From Trichomonas vaginalis G3 (Eukaryota > Parabasalia > Trichomonadida > Trichomonadidae): DNA of 64,000 nucleotides. Of this stretch, positions 1 through 8,691 are shown one piece after another. The notes under the pieces were generated by a model that had not been told where the DNA came from, did not search any database, and was given only the letters and a program-made list of their open reading frames with translations. Location of the stretch: positions 4,039,962-4,103,961 of the forward strand of contig NC_067208.1 in NCBI RefSeq assembly GCF_026262505.1, given 5' to 3'. The position numbers were made by a program, and so were the translations under genes. Each line of letters starts with the position of its first letter. Within the stretch, counting starts at the first letter, position 1.

Positions 1-1860
1 TGACGACAATTGCATCCTTTGAGAAGGAAAAAAGGAAAAGGTGAAGACGCACATGCTCCATGGAAAGAACAAGATATGCATATGAGAAGTACGTGAAGTT
101 AGAAGAAGTCAAATTACATCTGGTCGAACCTTTACAGTAAACTTTGACGAAGGAAAGAACAAAGAAGGCTTCATGGGTGTACTTGCTGCAATTCAAGATG
201 GAAATAAGAAAGGACACAATCTCAGATTGACATAACGGATTTGGAGGTCACATTTACTATGCAAATGGCAATGAACAAACAGCTGCAAAACTTCTTGACG
301 CTTTCAAGACTACAAAGAGAGAAAATGGTTGTCCGACTCAGACATTTTGAATGCAATTGAAGGAATTGCAAGTGTCAAGTTCGAATGGTACCAACCTAAC
401 CCTCAAGCAGTCAGACAACATGCTGGATTACTTCCCGTTCATAAATAAGTCTGACATTGACTTGACAAGGTATGGAATTTACAATTCAATTGAAACAATT
501 GTCAATGAACCTTGTATTCTTACATGTCTCAGGAACTTGGTCTTGTTTCAGAAGAGAAGATGAAGTATCTTGAGTCATGTGTGAAGACAAGGTACATTCT
601 CAGAGGTCAATTGCAAAAATTGCACCGTTGGCAAATGTCAATATCCGAGTCAACATACTACAGCTAAAGGGTTCTTCACATGACGACTATGTTGTTGAGT
701 TCAATTTACCATGGTTGAAGATTGCAATTGTCCACAACCACTTCATGTTGAACGAAAGTCTTACAAACCATTGTTCGGAAAAGGCAAGTGCAACATTGTC
801 AGAGCTGTAAACATTCTTTTCGAGAAAGGTTTGTTGGAACAATTCCAGATGACAAGCTGACAGAAACTTTTTACCAAAAGACGAAACAAACTTTTCACTG
901 TTAGCAAGACAAAGTTGTTCCAGACAAAGTTCTAGTACAAAGAAGTACACAATTCCACAAGGAGTTGGATTGTTCGGATACCAACCTGAACCAGAAGAAC
1001 TTCCAAGTTGATGTGCAAGAACTTCAAGATGCTATAAAAAACTTCCATTGAGACATCCAATTGACGTCAAATTGTAATTGGAGAGCATCTGAGTTAGGTC
1101 AGAAGGTTTTATATGAAACAGGTTGCTTCGACGATGTTTATGAGATAACAGGAGAAGTTTCTCAGAAGATAAGAGACTCACTTGAATTTCCACAAACTGG
1201 ACCAATTGGTTGCGACAAGTTCGACTCAAAGAAAAGATATACTATGTCGACCTTAACGCTGCATACATGAGGTTTGTCCAATTATATTCCGACTGGAATT
1301 CCAAACGAAGATGGTGAGTTCCGGGAAGGAACTATACAGTTGGAAAAGTCATACAACAACTGTATGATATTAGGAAAGCTTCAAACCCCAAACTTGCAAT
1401 GACACTCAAATTGCTTATGAATTCGACATGGGGATATTCATTAAAAAACCTCAAGAGATGAAGAGTAAACATTATGAGAAGGTCGACAACTTTGTTGAAA
1501 GGTTTTCTCCTTTTGTTTTGAAATACGAATTCACTCAAGGTCAAAGTGGCTTAGTAACCACATTAAAACCTATTGTCGAACATTGGTCTTACCCTCAGTT
1601 CGCAAAGGCAGTCTTGACAACTACAACAAATTCTTCTCCGAAGTCAAATCGAAAGTGAAGGTTTACTATGAGAACATTGACGCACTCATGACGAACGAAG
1701 AAGGATACAACAAACTCATTGAATGGGAATGGTCGGTGAGAAGATGGGCTGTTTTAAATTGGATGGACAAAATTTTCACAGAAGTTCATGTCCTCTCCAA
1801 GCGTAAGTACTGGGGCATACTTGAAGACGGCACAGAAATAAAACATTGCATGAAATAAAA
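1..1860 (+). pseudogene. Protein-primed DNA polymerase B remnant
   Basis: Decayed copy of the Polinton family-B polymerase that replicates the element by protein priming. Recognisable pieces are a stretch reading HNHFMLNE near 736-760, which matches YDHYMLNE in the polymerase of element C, and a motif-B-like block LLMNSTWGYSIKK near 1410-1450 (family pattern K-x3-NS-x-YG). The coding signal is broken in several places and starts before the window. Assignment rests on these two blocks, on the position at one end of the element, and on likeness to the intact polymerase at 45044-48733. Confidence 0.75.
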
Positions 1861-1979
1861 AATTTTTATTCGAAATGTACGCTGAGTTTGTTGGAGAAGA
1901 CCGTTGGGAAACTTGTTTGTTAGATGAGAAATATGAAATGGCATACCATTTTAAAACAATATATTTTTACATATATTAA

Positions 1980-2294
1980 ATGCTTCAGGTTGAAAAACAA
2001 AGAACAAAAGTAGCAGATACAAAACCGTTAGACTATATCTTTACAAATGCTGGTAGGACTATTTCAGATGAAGAAATTTCATCCCGAATATACAGGTTTG
2101 ACTATCCAATTCGTTGGCTTCAAAGTCCTTCAGATGCAAAGGCAATAGGATTTAGAAGAGTTTTGTTTTCAAATAGAACTAACGCATTTATGTTCGCAGT
2201 ATATTTTCATGGGCAGTATAAAGGTCATGATGGTCTAATAGACAAATTTGACGAAATGAAGAATCTTTACAGTTCGTTCAGACGAAAGTCTTGA
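1980..2294 (+). CDS. Unidentified element A protein
   Basis: 104-aa ORF with an ATG start just after a short AT-rich spacer downstream of the polB remnant. It is rich in aromatic and charged residues (FDYPIRWLQSP, YFHGQYKGHD). There is no recognisable domain, signal peptide or membrane segment. It precedes a similar-sized ORF on the same strand. It may be part of a longer decayed gene, since coding-like sequence continues toward 2390. No function can be assigned. Confidence 0.4.
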   Translation: MLQVEKQRTKVADTKPLDYIFTNAGRTISDEEISSRIYRFDYPIRWLQSPSDAKAIGFRRVLFSNRTNAFMFAVYFHGQYKGHDGLIDKFDEMKNLYSSFRRKS

Positions 2295-2398
2295 GAAAAC
2301 TCTAATGACTTTCAAACTCAAATGAACAAATATTATTGGGAATTTCAAGAAAAAATACGACTCTTTACTAAATGGAACATACTATCTGAAACTAGAAT

Positions 2399-2842
2399 AT
2401 GACAAAGATGAACTCCACCGTTTCATTTCAAAAGATTGAAATTAACCCTCCAAGAGATACAGAGTTTTTATTTTGGAAAGTAGACAAACGTTCTTGGGCA
2501 CAATTTCTTCGGTTACTAAACCAGAACGAACCATTACCACCAGATGGTCCATTTAAATTTATACTTCCACCAGCAGATTTGACAGTTTATAGAAACGTGT
2601 TTGACCCTCAAAATGTTATGTGTCATGCAAGTTTCAGTTCAAGCAACAATAGTTTTCTATGTATTGGTAAGGACTTTTATGACTTTGCTTCTAAATTCTA
2701 CGAACCACCTAGTAACAGTTTCTCTGACTTTCAAGTTTGGTTCACAACAAATGGTGTGCAACATATTATTCCATTGTACTATGACTTTTATCTCGAATTG
2801 TCTTTCATATATAACTACGGAAAAGTGCTGAAAAAGTATTGA
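2399..2842 (+). CDS. Unidentified element A protein, 147 aa
   Basis: Open frame of 147 aa. A second Met four codons in is an equally plausible start. The composition suggests a compact beta-rich fold (FKFILPPADLTVYRNVF, HIIPLYYDFYLELSFIY). A one-sided resemblance in layout to the unidentified protein at 32886-33365 of element B was noted, but no motif is shared clearly enough to call homology. The stop lies 12 bp upstream of the first palindromic repeat of the element, so that repeat sits in its 3' region. Function unknown. Confidence 0.5.
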   Translation: MTKMNSTVSFQKIEINPPRDTEFLFWKVDKRSWAQFLRLLNQNEPLPPDGPFKFILPPADLTVYRNVFDPQNVMCHASFSSSNNSFLCIGKDFYDFASKFYEPPSNSFSDFQVWFTTNGVQHIIPLYYDFYLELSFIYNYGKVLKKY

Positions 2843-2854
2843 AAAAATACTTTT

Positions 2855-3206
2855 AGGGTAGAAGGTTAGATCTAACCTCTTTTCTAACCTCTTTTCTAAC
2901 CTCTTGAATTTGTCATGAATTTTATACAGAAAACATAGCACAAAAATACTTTTAGGGTAGAAGGTTAGATCTAACCTCTTTTCTAACCTCTTTTCTAACC
3001 TCTTGAATTTTGTATAAAAAAAGCAACCGTCGAAATTCCGGCGGTTGCTATATTCTTCACAAAATGCTTGTTTTGAGGTCGAGCCACTTTTGGCTCCACC
3101 GTATTCTTTCAACCAAAACTCATGAATTCAGCAAAAATATAATTTAGGGTAGAAGGTTAGATCTAACCTCTTTTCTACCCTCATTTCTACCCTCTTGAAT
3201 TTTCAT
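2855..3206. repeat. Three copies of covarying palindromic repeat (GGTTAGATCTAACC type)
   Basis: Copies start near 2855, 2953 and 3147. Each reads AGGGTAGAA, then the perfect 14-bp palindrome GGTTAGATCTAACC, then one to two TTTTCTAACC-like arms, then CTCTTGAATTT. They lie between the gene ending at 2842 and the one starting at 3279. The same unit recurs in reverse orientation at 4201-4433 and 17085-17575, and once in element B. Confidence 0.9.
3023..3048. terminator. Terminator-like hairpin
   Basis: GCAACCGTCG, loop AAATTC, CGGCGGTTGC: a ten-base-pair stem with a single wobble pair. It is preceded by an A-run and followed by TATATTCTT, so it resembles a bidirectional intrinsic terminator. A second perfect hairpin (GAGCCA-CTTT-TGGCTC) lies at 3079-3094. 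Bacterial-style terminators are not known to act in trichomonads, so the role is unproven. Confidence 0.5.
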
Positions 3207-3224
3207 GAATTTCCTTAAGATAAA

Positions 3225-3278
3225 AAAAAATAAAGTTAGTTTTATTTAAAAAATATTTTTTATTTTTATTGTAAGAAC
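3225..3278 (+). promoter_or_regulatory. Leader/promoter block, copy 1
   Basis: AAATAAAGTTAGTTTTATTT followed by a long T/A tract and GTAAGAACATG. Near-identical blocks lie directly upstream of the KilA-N genes at 4822 and 5518. Three genes behind the same 50-bp AT-rich leader suggest a shared element promoter duplicated with its genes. Confidence 0.6.
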
Positions 3279-4193
3279 ATGTTAGCAACAACAGCACCAA
3301 ACTCGTTAGTTATGAATCCTACGTCAATGTTAGTAGAAATGAAAAGCTTCATTCCTTCTTCATATACTTTTGAAACAGAAATCCAGAAGATAAAGCAAGA
3401 ACTTTTAACAAGTAATTTAGACTGTAGTGCGAAAGATGAAACAAATGAACAGTATCTTTATGAAATGCAGGACATTATTGACCATTTGCCTAAACTACCT
3501 GAAATCCAACAACAAAAACTCACTATTCCTGAATTCGACGAAATTGAAGTCAAAGCAACTGACTCAGTAGAAATAAAGAAGTTCATACGAAAGGTAAATT
3601 ATGAATTCCTTGGTTTTCATTGCAACCATAAGGTTATGGACAAAGATTGCGACATGTTATATAAGAACATCTCTGACCTTTACAAAACCCGGGAGTTTAA
3701 GACCTACGACAACTTTGTTTCGTTAGTTGCAGAATGTGTATGGCAGATAAGAGATAAAGATAGAAGAGGTAAGGTATGGAATGAACAGATAAAACCAGCA
3801 GCTTTTGAGTTAAAGAAAACCATTGACGCTTTAGTTGTTTTAGCTGGTTTTATTTCAATGTATAACGCAAAAATGAACCCGCAATGTTCAAAATGTAAAG
3901 CAGCAATGAGGAAATATAACTACTCCGTCAAAGAGATAGAAAGAATGAGAAACGACTATGCAGATTTAAAGAAAGAAGCAGAAAAGCCAGCAGAAGATAA
4001 AATGAACATGTTAGAATTTCTGAACAAAAACTATCCAACAGCAGAAGATTTCCTTCTATCTGACGTCAAGAAGAAGTATAAAGAAACTTTCGGTATCGTT
4101 AAAACATTCGATGTACTAAAAGAAGAAATAGAAGCTACAAAACTGTTTAAAGTCTCACGAATTCATAACGTTTACCATGTAAAACGCTTATAA
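3279..4193 (+). CDS. Unidentified 304-aa element A protein
   Basis: Complete ORF starting at the ATG that ends the shared leader. The central part has a CxxC pair (CSKCKAAMRKY, about residue 205) followed by a coiled-coil-like stretch (ERMRNDYADLKKEAEK). The C-terminal 70 residues are a charged helical segment ending IHNVYHVKRL, with the look of a small DNA-binding domain. The position beside KilA-N genes fits an early or regulatory role, but this is inference. The last 25 bp of the gene and its 3' repeat are duplicated 178 bp downstream. Confidence 0.6.
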   Translation: MLATTAPNSLVMNPTSMLVEMKSFIPSSYTFETEIQKIKQELLTSNLDCSAKDETNEQYLYEMQDIIDHLPKLPEIQQQKLTIPEFDEIEVKATDSVEIKKFIRKVNYEFLGFHCNHKVMDKDCDMLYKNISDLYKTREFKTYDNFVSLVAECVWQIRDKDRRGKVWNEQIKPAAFELKKTIDALVVLAGFISMYNAKMNPQCSKCKAAMRKYNYSVKEIERMRNDYADLKKEAEKPAEDKMNMLEFLNKNYPTAEDFLLSDVKKKYKETFGIVKTFDVLKEEIEATKLFKVSRIHNVYHVKRL

Positions 4194-4441
4194 AATAACT
4201 GGGGTAGAAAAGAGGGTAGAAATGAGGTTAGATCTAACCTTCTACCCTAAACATTATTTTTATTGAATTCAGCAACAAAATTCTGAGTAAAATAATTTTT
4301 AGGGCTTGTGTCAAACCGTTGAGTTTTCACAAAATTTAAAAAATAACGTTTACCATGTAAAACGCTTATAAAATAACTGGGGTAGAAAAGAGGGTAGAAA
4401 GGAGGTTAGATCTAACCTTCTACCCTAAACATTATTTTTAC
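4169..4441 (+). repeat. 178-bp-spaced direct repeat containing two palindromes
   Basis: The block beginning CGTTTACCATGTAAAACGC at 4169 recurs at 4347 with few changes. Each copy contains the tail of the gene at 3279, then GGGTAGAAAAGAGGGTAGAA, the palindrome GGTTAGATCTAACC and TTCTACCCTAAACATTATTT. The orientation is opposite to the copies at 2855-3206. Confidence 0.9.
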
Positions 4442-4477
4442 TGAAAAATGACCAAAAATCTGAGTAAAATGGCATAA

Positions 4478-4740
4478 GATTGCTTCCCTCGGAAAACCGA
4501 GAGAAGAGATTCCGTATGAAAATCGTGAAATTTCTCTAGACCGGATTTTACCGGCCTTGCCTAAAACACATGAAAATCGTGAAGAACAGCGACCAGGGAA
4601 AAAAAACTTAGTCGCCTAAAACTCATGAAAATCGTGAAATTTCTCTAGACCGGATTTTACCGGCCTTGCCTAAAACACATGAAAATCGTGAAGAACAGCG
4701 ACCAGGGAAAAAAACCTGGTCTTGCATAAAACTCTATGAA
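4478..4740 (+). repeat. 109-bp direct repeat and KilA-N gene fragment
   Basis: A block starting ATGAAAATCGTGAAATTTC at 4516 recurs at 4625, with the short palindrome CCGGATTTTACCGG in each copy and ATGAAAATCGTGAA repeated inside. The preceding bases 4478-4525 (CTCGGAAAACCGAG, then GATTCCGTATGAAAATCG) match codons of the KilA-N gene at 5745-5790. The block therefore looks like an amplified scrap of that gene. Confidence 0.8.
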
Positions 4741-4754
4741 AACAGTGAATTTCC

Positions 4755-4821
4755 TTAAGATAGAAAAAATAAAGTTAGTTTTATTTTTATTTATTTTTTT
4801 ATTTTGTATGTAAGAACAGAA
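4755..4821 (+). promoter_or_regulatory. Leader/promoter block, copy 2
   Basis: Same AAATAAAGTTAGTTTTATTT leader as at 3225, ending TTTTGTATGTAAGAACAGAA. It contains ATGTAA, a start codon directly followed by a stop, upstream of the chosen ATG at 4822. The same ATGTAA lies in copy 3. The start-stop could damp translation or simply be neutral. Confidence 0.55.
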
Positions 4822-5429
4822 ATGACAAACATTGAGTTTGAAACAGTTAGAAAGATAGACAATGACACCAAAGTGGTTAGAATAGGTGATTTAAACGTAA
4901 GATACTCAAAGAAATACAACAAATATTCTTTGTCAGACATTATATCTCCATCTGAAAAGAAAACACACGACTGGGTTAAAATTGCTTCTACTCAGAAAAT
5001 TTTGACAAGAAATCCTGAGCTTATGATATCGGTAAGATTCTATGGAACTACAGCATATCTCATCGACAAAAGTCTTATACCAATAGTTTTGTTATGGTTA
5101 GACCCAGTTGTTGGATATAACTTCATAACATATGGTTCATTCGATACGGAACGTTGCAGTGAAGGCTTACTTTACATCGTTCAGAAACCGAAGGACTTCA
5201 ATACAAAAGATATAAGATAGGAAGAACATATAATATAACTCAAAGATATGACAGTACAGTCAATAGAGTCAAGGTTGTGTTGTTAATGATATGAGAGCTG
5301 CAGAAACAGAACTACTTGAAAAGTTTGAGAAAATATGGTGCTCCCATAAAAGGTAAAGAAACGTTTGAAGTAGATGAGATAGATAAAGCTATAAAATTAT
5401 TTGACGAAGTTGCTGAAAAATACATGTAA
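4822..5429 (+). pseudogene. KilA-N domain protein remnant
   Basis: KilA-N is a DNA-binding domain of large DNA viruses and phages. Visible pattern: KYSLSDIISPSEKK, HDWVKIASTQ, then a block ending LIPIVLLWLDPVVGYNF, which corresponds to the family's Y-x-H-x-L-x5-W-x(S/D)P-x-(F/Y) core. The ATG at 4822 is preferred because the codons before it belong to the shared leader. The copy is broken. Coding-like sequence extends to about 5429. It is a relative, not a close copy, of the gene at 5518. Confidence 0.6.
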
Positions 5430-5462
5430 AGCGTTTATTTTTGGTCTTTTGTGAAAGTCAGA

Positions 5463-5517
5463 AAATAAAGTTAGTTTTATTTTTATTTATTTTTTTATTT
5501 TGTATGTAAAGACAGAT
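5463..5517 (+). promoter_or_regulatory. Leader/promoter block, copy 3
   Basis: Third copy of the AT-rich leader (AAATAAAGTTAGTTTTATTT), ending TTTTGTATGTAAAGACAGAT directly before the ATG at 5518. It includes the ATGTAA start-stop also seen in copy 2. Conservation of about 50 bp upstream of three unlike genes argues for a regulatory unit rather than coding homology. Confidence 0.55.
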
Positions 5518-6345
5518 ATGTCAACATCAGAGAACACAACAACAGTTATAGTCCATGAAGCTATAAATGAAGAATATGAGTGGGTTCAGTTTAACAAACA
5601 ACTCCGTCTCATTCGTTCGGTCAAAGACGATATGTACCAGATGCAAAGTATTTTGAACGCTCTTCGTTCTACAAAGCAAGCATATCATTGGTTTGAAAAC
5701 CAACAGACAAAAGAACTTTTAGAAGAATTTCCTCATATGTTTGCTACCCTCGAAAAACCGAGGAATGAGATTCCGTATGAAAATCGTAAGAATTTGCCAA
5801 TAAATTTAAGAGGATATTATGTTCATAGACTTTTAGTAAATGCCGTAGCAATGTGGGCTTCACCTCGTTATGCTTGTTATATTTTCATGATGTTAGATGA
5901 AATTCATAGACAAGAACGTGAAGAGATGGAAAAGAAACTTCAAGCAAAAAATGAAGTCATTGAAGCAAAAGACAAAAGCATTCAGAAAAGAATACCACGT
6001 TCGGTACCAAAAGGTAAGGAAAAGAACTATAAGTATATGATTTATACTGAAGAGATGGAAAATGAAGAAGACAGAGATATGGTTATGTTGCATTTAGTCA
6101 GAAGAAACAACAAAAGCTTTTACGACCTTGCTAAGATTTACAAATCTGACAGAAATTGGTTCTATCGCGAAAACTTACCGATTTCAATGACACCGAATGA
6201 AGATGTGAAACAAATAGTTCAAGATACGTTACCTCAAACACACTATGATATGAAAGGTTGTACAATTCTTACCTTCAAAGAAGATTTGCCATTGTTAAAG
6301 GAAAAAATAACAGAGTATTTTGACAACTTCAAACAAGTAGGGTAG
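5518..6345 (+). CDS. KilA-N domain protein with viral-type C-terminal domain
   Basis: 275-aa open frame from the ATG after leader copy 3. Residues about 55-150 show the KilA-N core: IPYENRKNLPINLRGYYVHRLLVNAVAMWASPRYA in outline, with GYYVH and WASPRYACYIF as the diagnostic blocks. A coiled-coil linker (EEMEKKLQAKNEVIEAKDKS) follows. The C-terminal part (KYMIYTEEME, HLVRRNNKSF, CTILTFKEDL) resembles the DUF3627-type tail of poxvirus and iridovirus KilA-N proteins. It is probably a DNA-binding regulator of the element. It looks whole. Confidence 0.75.
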   Translation: MSTSENTTTVIVHEAINEEYEWVQFNKQLRLIRSVKDDMYQMQSILNALRSTKQAYHWFENQQTKELLEEFPHMFATLEKPRNEIPYENRKNLPINLRGYYVHRLLVNAVAMWASPRYACYIFMMLDEIHRQEREEMEKKLQAKNEVIEAKDKSIQKRIPRSVPKGKEKNYKYMIYTEEMENEEDRDMVMLHLVRRNNKSFYDLAKIYKSDRNWFYRENLPISMTPNEDVKQIVQDTLPQTHYDMKGCTILTFKEDLPLLKEKITEYFDNFKQVG

Positions 6346-6436
6346 ATGAACCATTTATTTTTACGCTTGACTTCAGATGGCTCAGGTAGCTCTATAAGGT
6401 AAATTGTCTCGTCAAATCCTTCTTGCATTCCAAGTC

Positions 6437-6752
6437 CTTCCATCCGACAGAAAAATATTTTCCCGACAACTGGAAAAATATTTTCCCGACAACTGGAAAA
6501 AAATTTCCTTCCGACAGAAAAAATTTTCCCGACGACAAGAAAAAATTTTCCATCCGACAAGAAAAAATTTTCCAGTTGTCCGTCCGTAAACCATTCAAAT
6601 TTTCGAAAATTGAGAACTTTTTGGTCGAACTTCAGAAAAAAATTTTCCATCCGACAGAAAAAAATTTTCCATCCGACAGGAAAAATTTTTCCATCCGACA
6701 GGAAAAAATTTTCCTTCCGACAGGAAGAACTCTTCCATCCGACAGGACACAA
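6437..6752. repeat. 22-23 bp tandem repeat, about 11 copies
   Basis: Degenerate unit TTTTCCATCCGACAGGAAAA. Each unit contains the near-palindrome GGAAAAATTTTTCC, so the array can pair with itself in many registers. A 55-bp unrelated stretch splits it near 6590-6640. It lies between the KilA-N gene and the convergent ATPase remnant. Long open frames on both strands here come from the repeat period, not from genes. Confidence 0.85.
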
Positions 6753-6867
6753 ACGGATGACTGACGTTCCTCTTCCTGAATGCCTTCCAAAGCCAGAAGA
6801 ACCGACAGCCCCAGCACCACAACAGACTTACTTACTAAGACTAAACACTTACATTTTTCAAGCTTGA

Positions 6868-7732
6868 CTTTTTACAATTTGAACTTTGTTCGCGTAGATA
6901 TGAATTCTGAAAGAAGTATGAGGGTCTTGTATGACTTTGTACTTCTCCCATAGTTCATGTCTGTCAAACTTACCTGCCATGGACTCTTTCATAAGTTCCA
7001 TGAAATCGTCTTCGGACAATCCGGGAAAAGTATAATGTCAGTAAGTATTCTTTTAACATCCTTACTTAAACTCTTTGCTGTCTGTACACAAATGACAACT
7101 GAGATGTTAAAGTGTCTGAGCTTCTTAAGAATTCGACACATGTCTTGTTCTCTATTCTTTAACAAAGGATGAGAAGCAAAGTCATCTAAGATAAGAAGAC
7201 ATCTATGAGGGTAAGTCTTCCAATCGTAAGATTGCAATTTCTTCGAAATGTATTCTATCTCTTTCTGTTTGTTTCTGAAGTGTTTCTTCTCTAATATTCT
7301 CTGCATTTCCTCATTTGGGTCTTTGAACTTAGAATTTATATACTCATTTATAGCATTATACTTCAAAACTCTTCTTTGGTACTTCTTTATCCAATCTAAC
7401 AACTCAGTATCCTTTATACATACTAACTTAGACTTCTTTATAATATCTTTGAACGAATTGACGGTTTGGTCAAATTGACCAGAAGTACTACAAATGACAA
7501 CTAACTCATAGAATGGGTTCTTCTCATCTAGTTCTTGTTGTTGTGCAGCCATTTTAAGATAAGTGAAAGTCTTACCCGACCCAGGTGGTGCAATTAGACC
7601 TGTTATACCATTCTGAGCAAATAAGAACTTGTCATGTATAGGCTTTATCTGAGCATTTTCTAACTTCCTCTTGTTCTTGTTTAAAACATTCTCAAATTTC
7701 TTGTCAATGTCAGCAAACTTTTTTTCTAACAT
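6868..7732 (-). pseudogene. A32-like genome packaging ATPase remnant
   Basis: FtsK/HerA-superfamily ATPase of the poxvirus A32 type, which pumps DNA into Polinton and NCLDV capsids. Walker A is APPGSGKT (bases about 7569-7592) and Walker B is CLLILDDFAS, followed by the LRHFNISVVICVQT sensor block. The start ATG at 7732 (MLEKKFADID) is chosen because it faces the divergent gene at 7769 across a 36-bp promoter. Compared with the ATPase of element C the gene appears broken, roughly one break. Confidence 0.85.
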
Positions 7733-7768
7733 ATTTTTAGAAAAATTAAAATTTTTATCTTTTAGAAA
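7733..7768. promoter_or_regulatory. 36-bp divergent promoter
   Basis: The two ATGs at 7732 (-) and 7769 (+) are separated by 36 bp of nearly pure A/T. Both transcripts must start within or very near this segment. Similar spacing is seen in elements B and C. Confidence 0.5.
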
Positions 7769-8239
7769 ATGTCTAGCGATTTCGCTATCTATATTCGAGA
7801 CAAGCTTTTCGACAGCAAAACATCTGTCGACCATAAAATCTTACATAGTGTAAACAAGAAAGGTGAATTTGTTCTAAAGTTCTGTTTCTGGGAATATGAC
7901 AAGAACCATAAAACATTAAGCAGAGCAGTCTTAAAATTTGTCAATGACAGACTTGTTGACAGAGATGACGCCTCTTGGAGAGATGAAGTCCAACAAAACT
8001 TCTTAGAATGCAAAGAAGACACATGCGCTGTTCTTGAAGATGAAATAGAAAACAGAATAGATGAGCTATTAAAGGACAAAGAACTTTTACATAAATATGG
8101 TTGCGCCAAATTTGACATAACTCCACCAGAAAAGAAGAAGAGAGAAAAGAAAGAAAAGAAAGTAGAAGAGAGAAGAAAGAACCTGAACCAGTTCCAGAGA
8201 AAAAGAAATTTGACATGTAAAAAAAAATTTTATTTTTAG
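7769..8239 (+). CDS. Unidentified acidic/lysine-tailed protein
   Basis: ORF starting MSSDFAIYIRDKLF. The first 110 residues are a mixed alpha/beta charged domain, and a lysine-rich tail (PPEKKKREKKEKKVEERRK) follows. No known family is recognised. It is divergent from the ATPase and runs toward the SSB-like gene, overlapping its end by a few bases. The natural C-terminus is uncertain. A replication or packaging accessory role is only a guess from the neighbours. Confidence 0.5.
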   Translation: MSSDFAIYIRDKLFDSKTSVDHKILHSVNKKGEFVLKFCFWEYDKNHKTLSRAVLKFVNDRLVDRDDASWRDEVQQNFLECKEDTCAVLEDEIENRIDELLKDKELLHKYGCAKFDITPPEKKKREKKEKKVEERRKNLNQFQRKRNLTCKKKFYF

Positions 8240-8656
8240 AACATTTCTGGGTCAATGTCAATGTTCTCTTCCTCTTTAGGAGTAAACACTGGCTTAGACT
8301 CTAAAATCTTTTTACCCAATTTACCTTGAACTTCAACTATCTTAGACTCATAATATTCATAGTCGTCTGCTTTCTTTGGTTCATAAGGTATAACAAGTTT
8401 GTATGCTTTGCCTTCTTTAAGGTTTGAGAACCTTCTGTCAAAATTTTCTTTGACTGCTAACAAACCTTCTATGTCTAAGTCTTCAAATTTCGCACCGTTT
8501 TTTAGTCACAATAGCAAACTTAACTGGTTCGATGTTCCAAACTTTGCTGAATGAAGACTTTTCAAAATGGTAGAAGTAAACATTCAAATATGTGAATGGG
8601 TCTAGTTCTTCTTTAAGTCCTGACATGTACTTATTTACTGAGATGAATTTTGCCAT
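8236..8656 (-). pseudogene. SSB-like acidic-tail protein remnant (family shared by A, B, C)
   Basis: The N-terminal block starting MAKFISVNKYM and containing LNVYFYHFEKSSFSKVWNIEPVKFAI in outline matches the gene at 38533-39009 of element B (KFVTVNQLM, VDVYFDD, FNIKPIAFAF). The C-terminus ends in an acidic tip EEENIDIDPEMF. Acidic tips ending in a hydrophobic residue are the hallmark of single-stranded DNA-binding proteins such as T7 gp2.5 and bacterial SSB. The place next to the helicase fits a replication role. The function is inferred. The copy is broken. Confidence 0.55.
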
Positions 8657-8691
8657 CTTTTCTATCGGATAAAAAAATATTTTTTTAAAAT

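Noticed and set aside
2657-3112. 151-aa - strand frame
   Set aside because: Runs through palindromic repeats and antisense to the gene at 2399-2842. The repeated peptide comes from the DNA repeats.
4804-5535. Upstream starts (TTG) giving MYVRTEM and MYVKTDM for the KilA-N genes
   Set aside because: The extra codons are the shared DNA leader, not protein homology. The ATGs at 4822 and 5518 are preferred.
6243-6867. Several 60-170 aa frames on both strands
   Set aside because: Shadows of the 22-bp tandem array. No conserved composition apart from the repeat.
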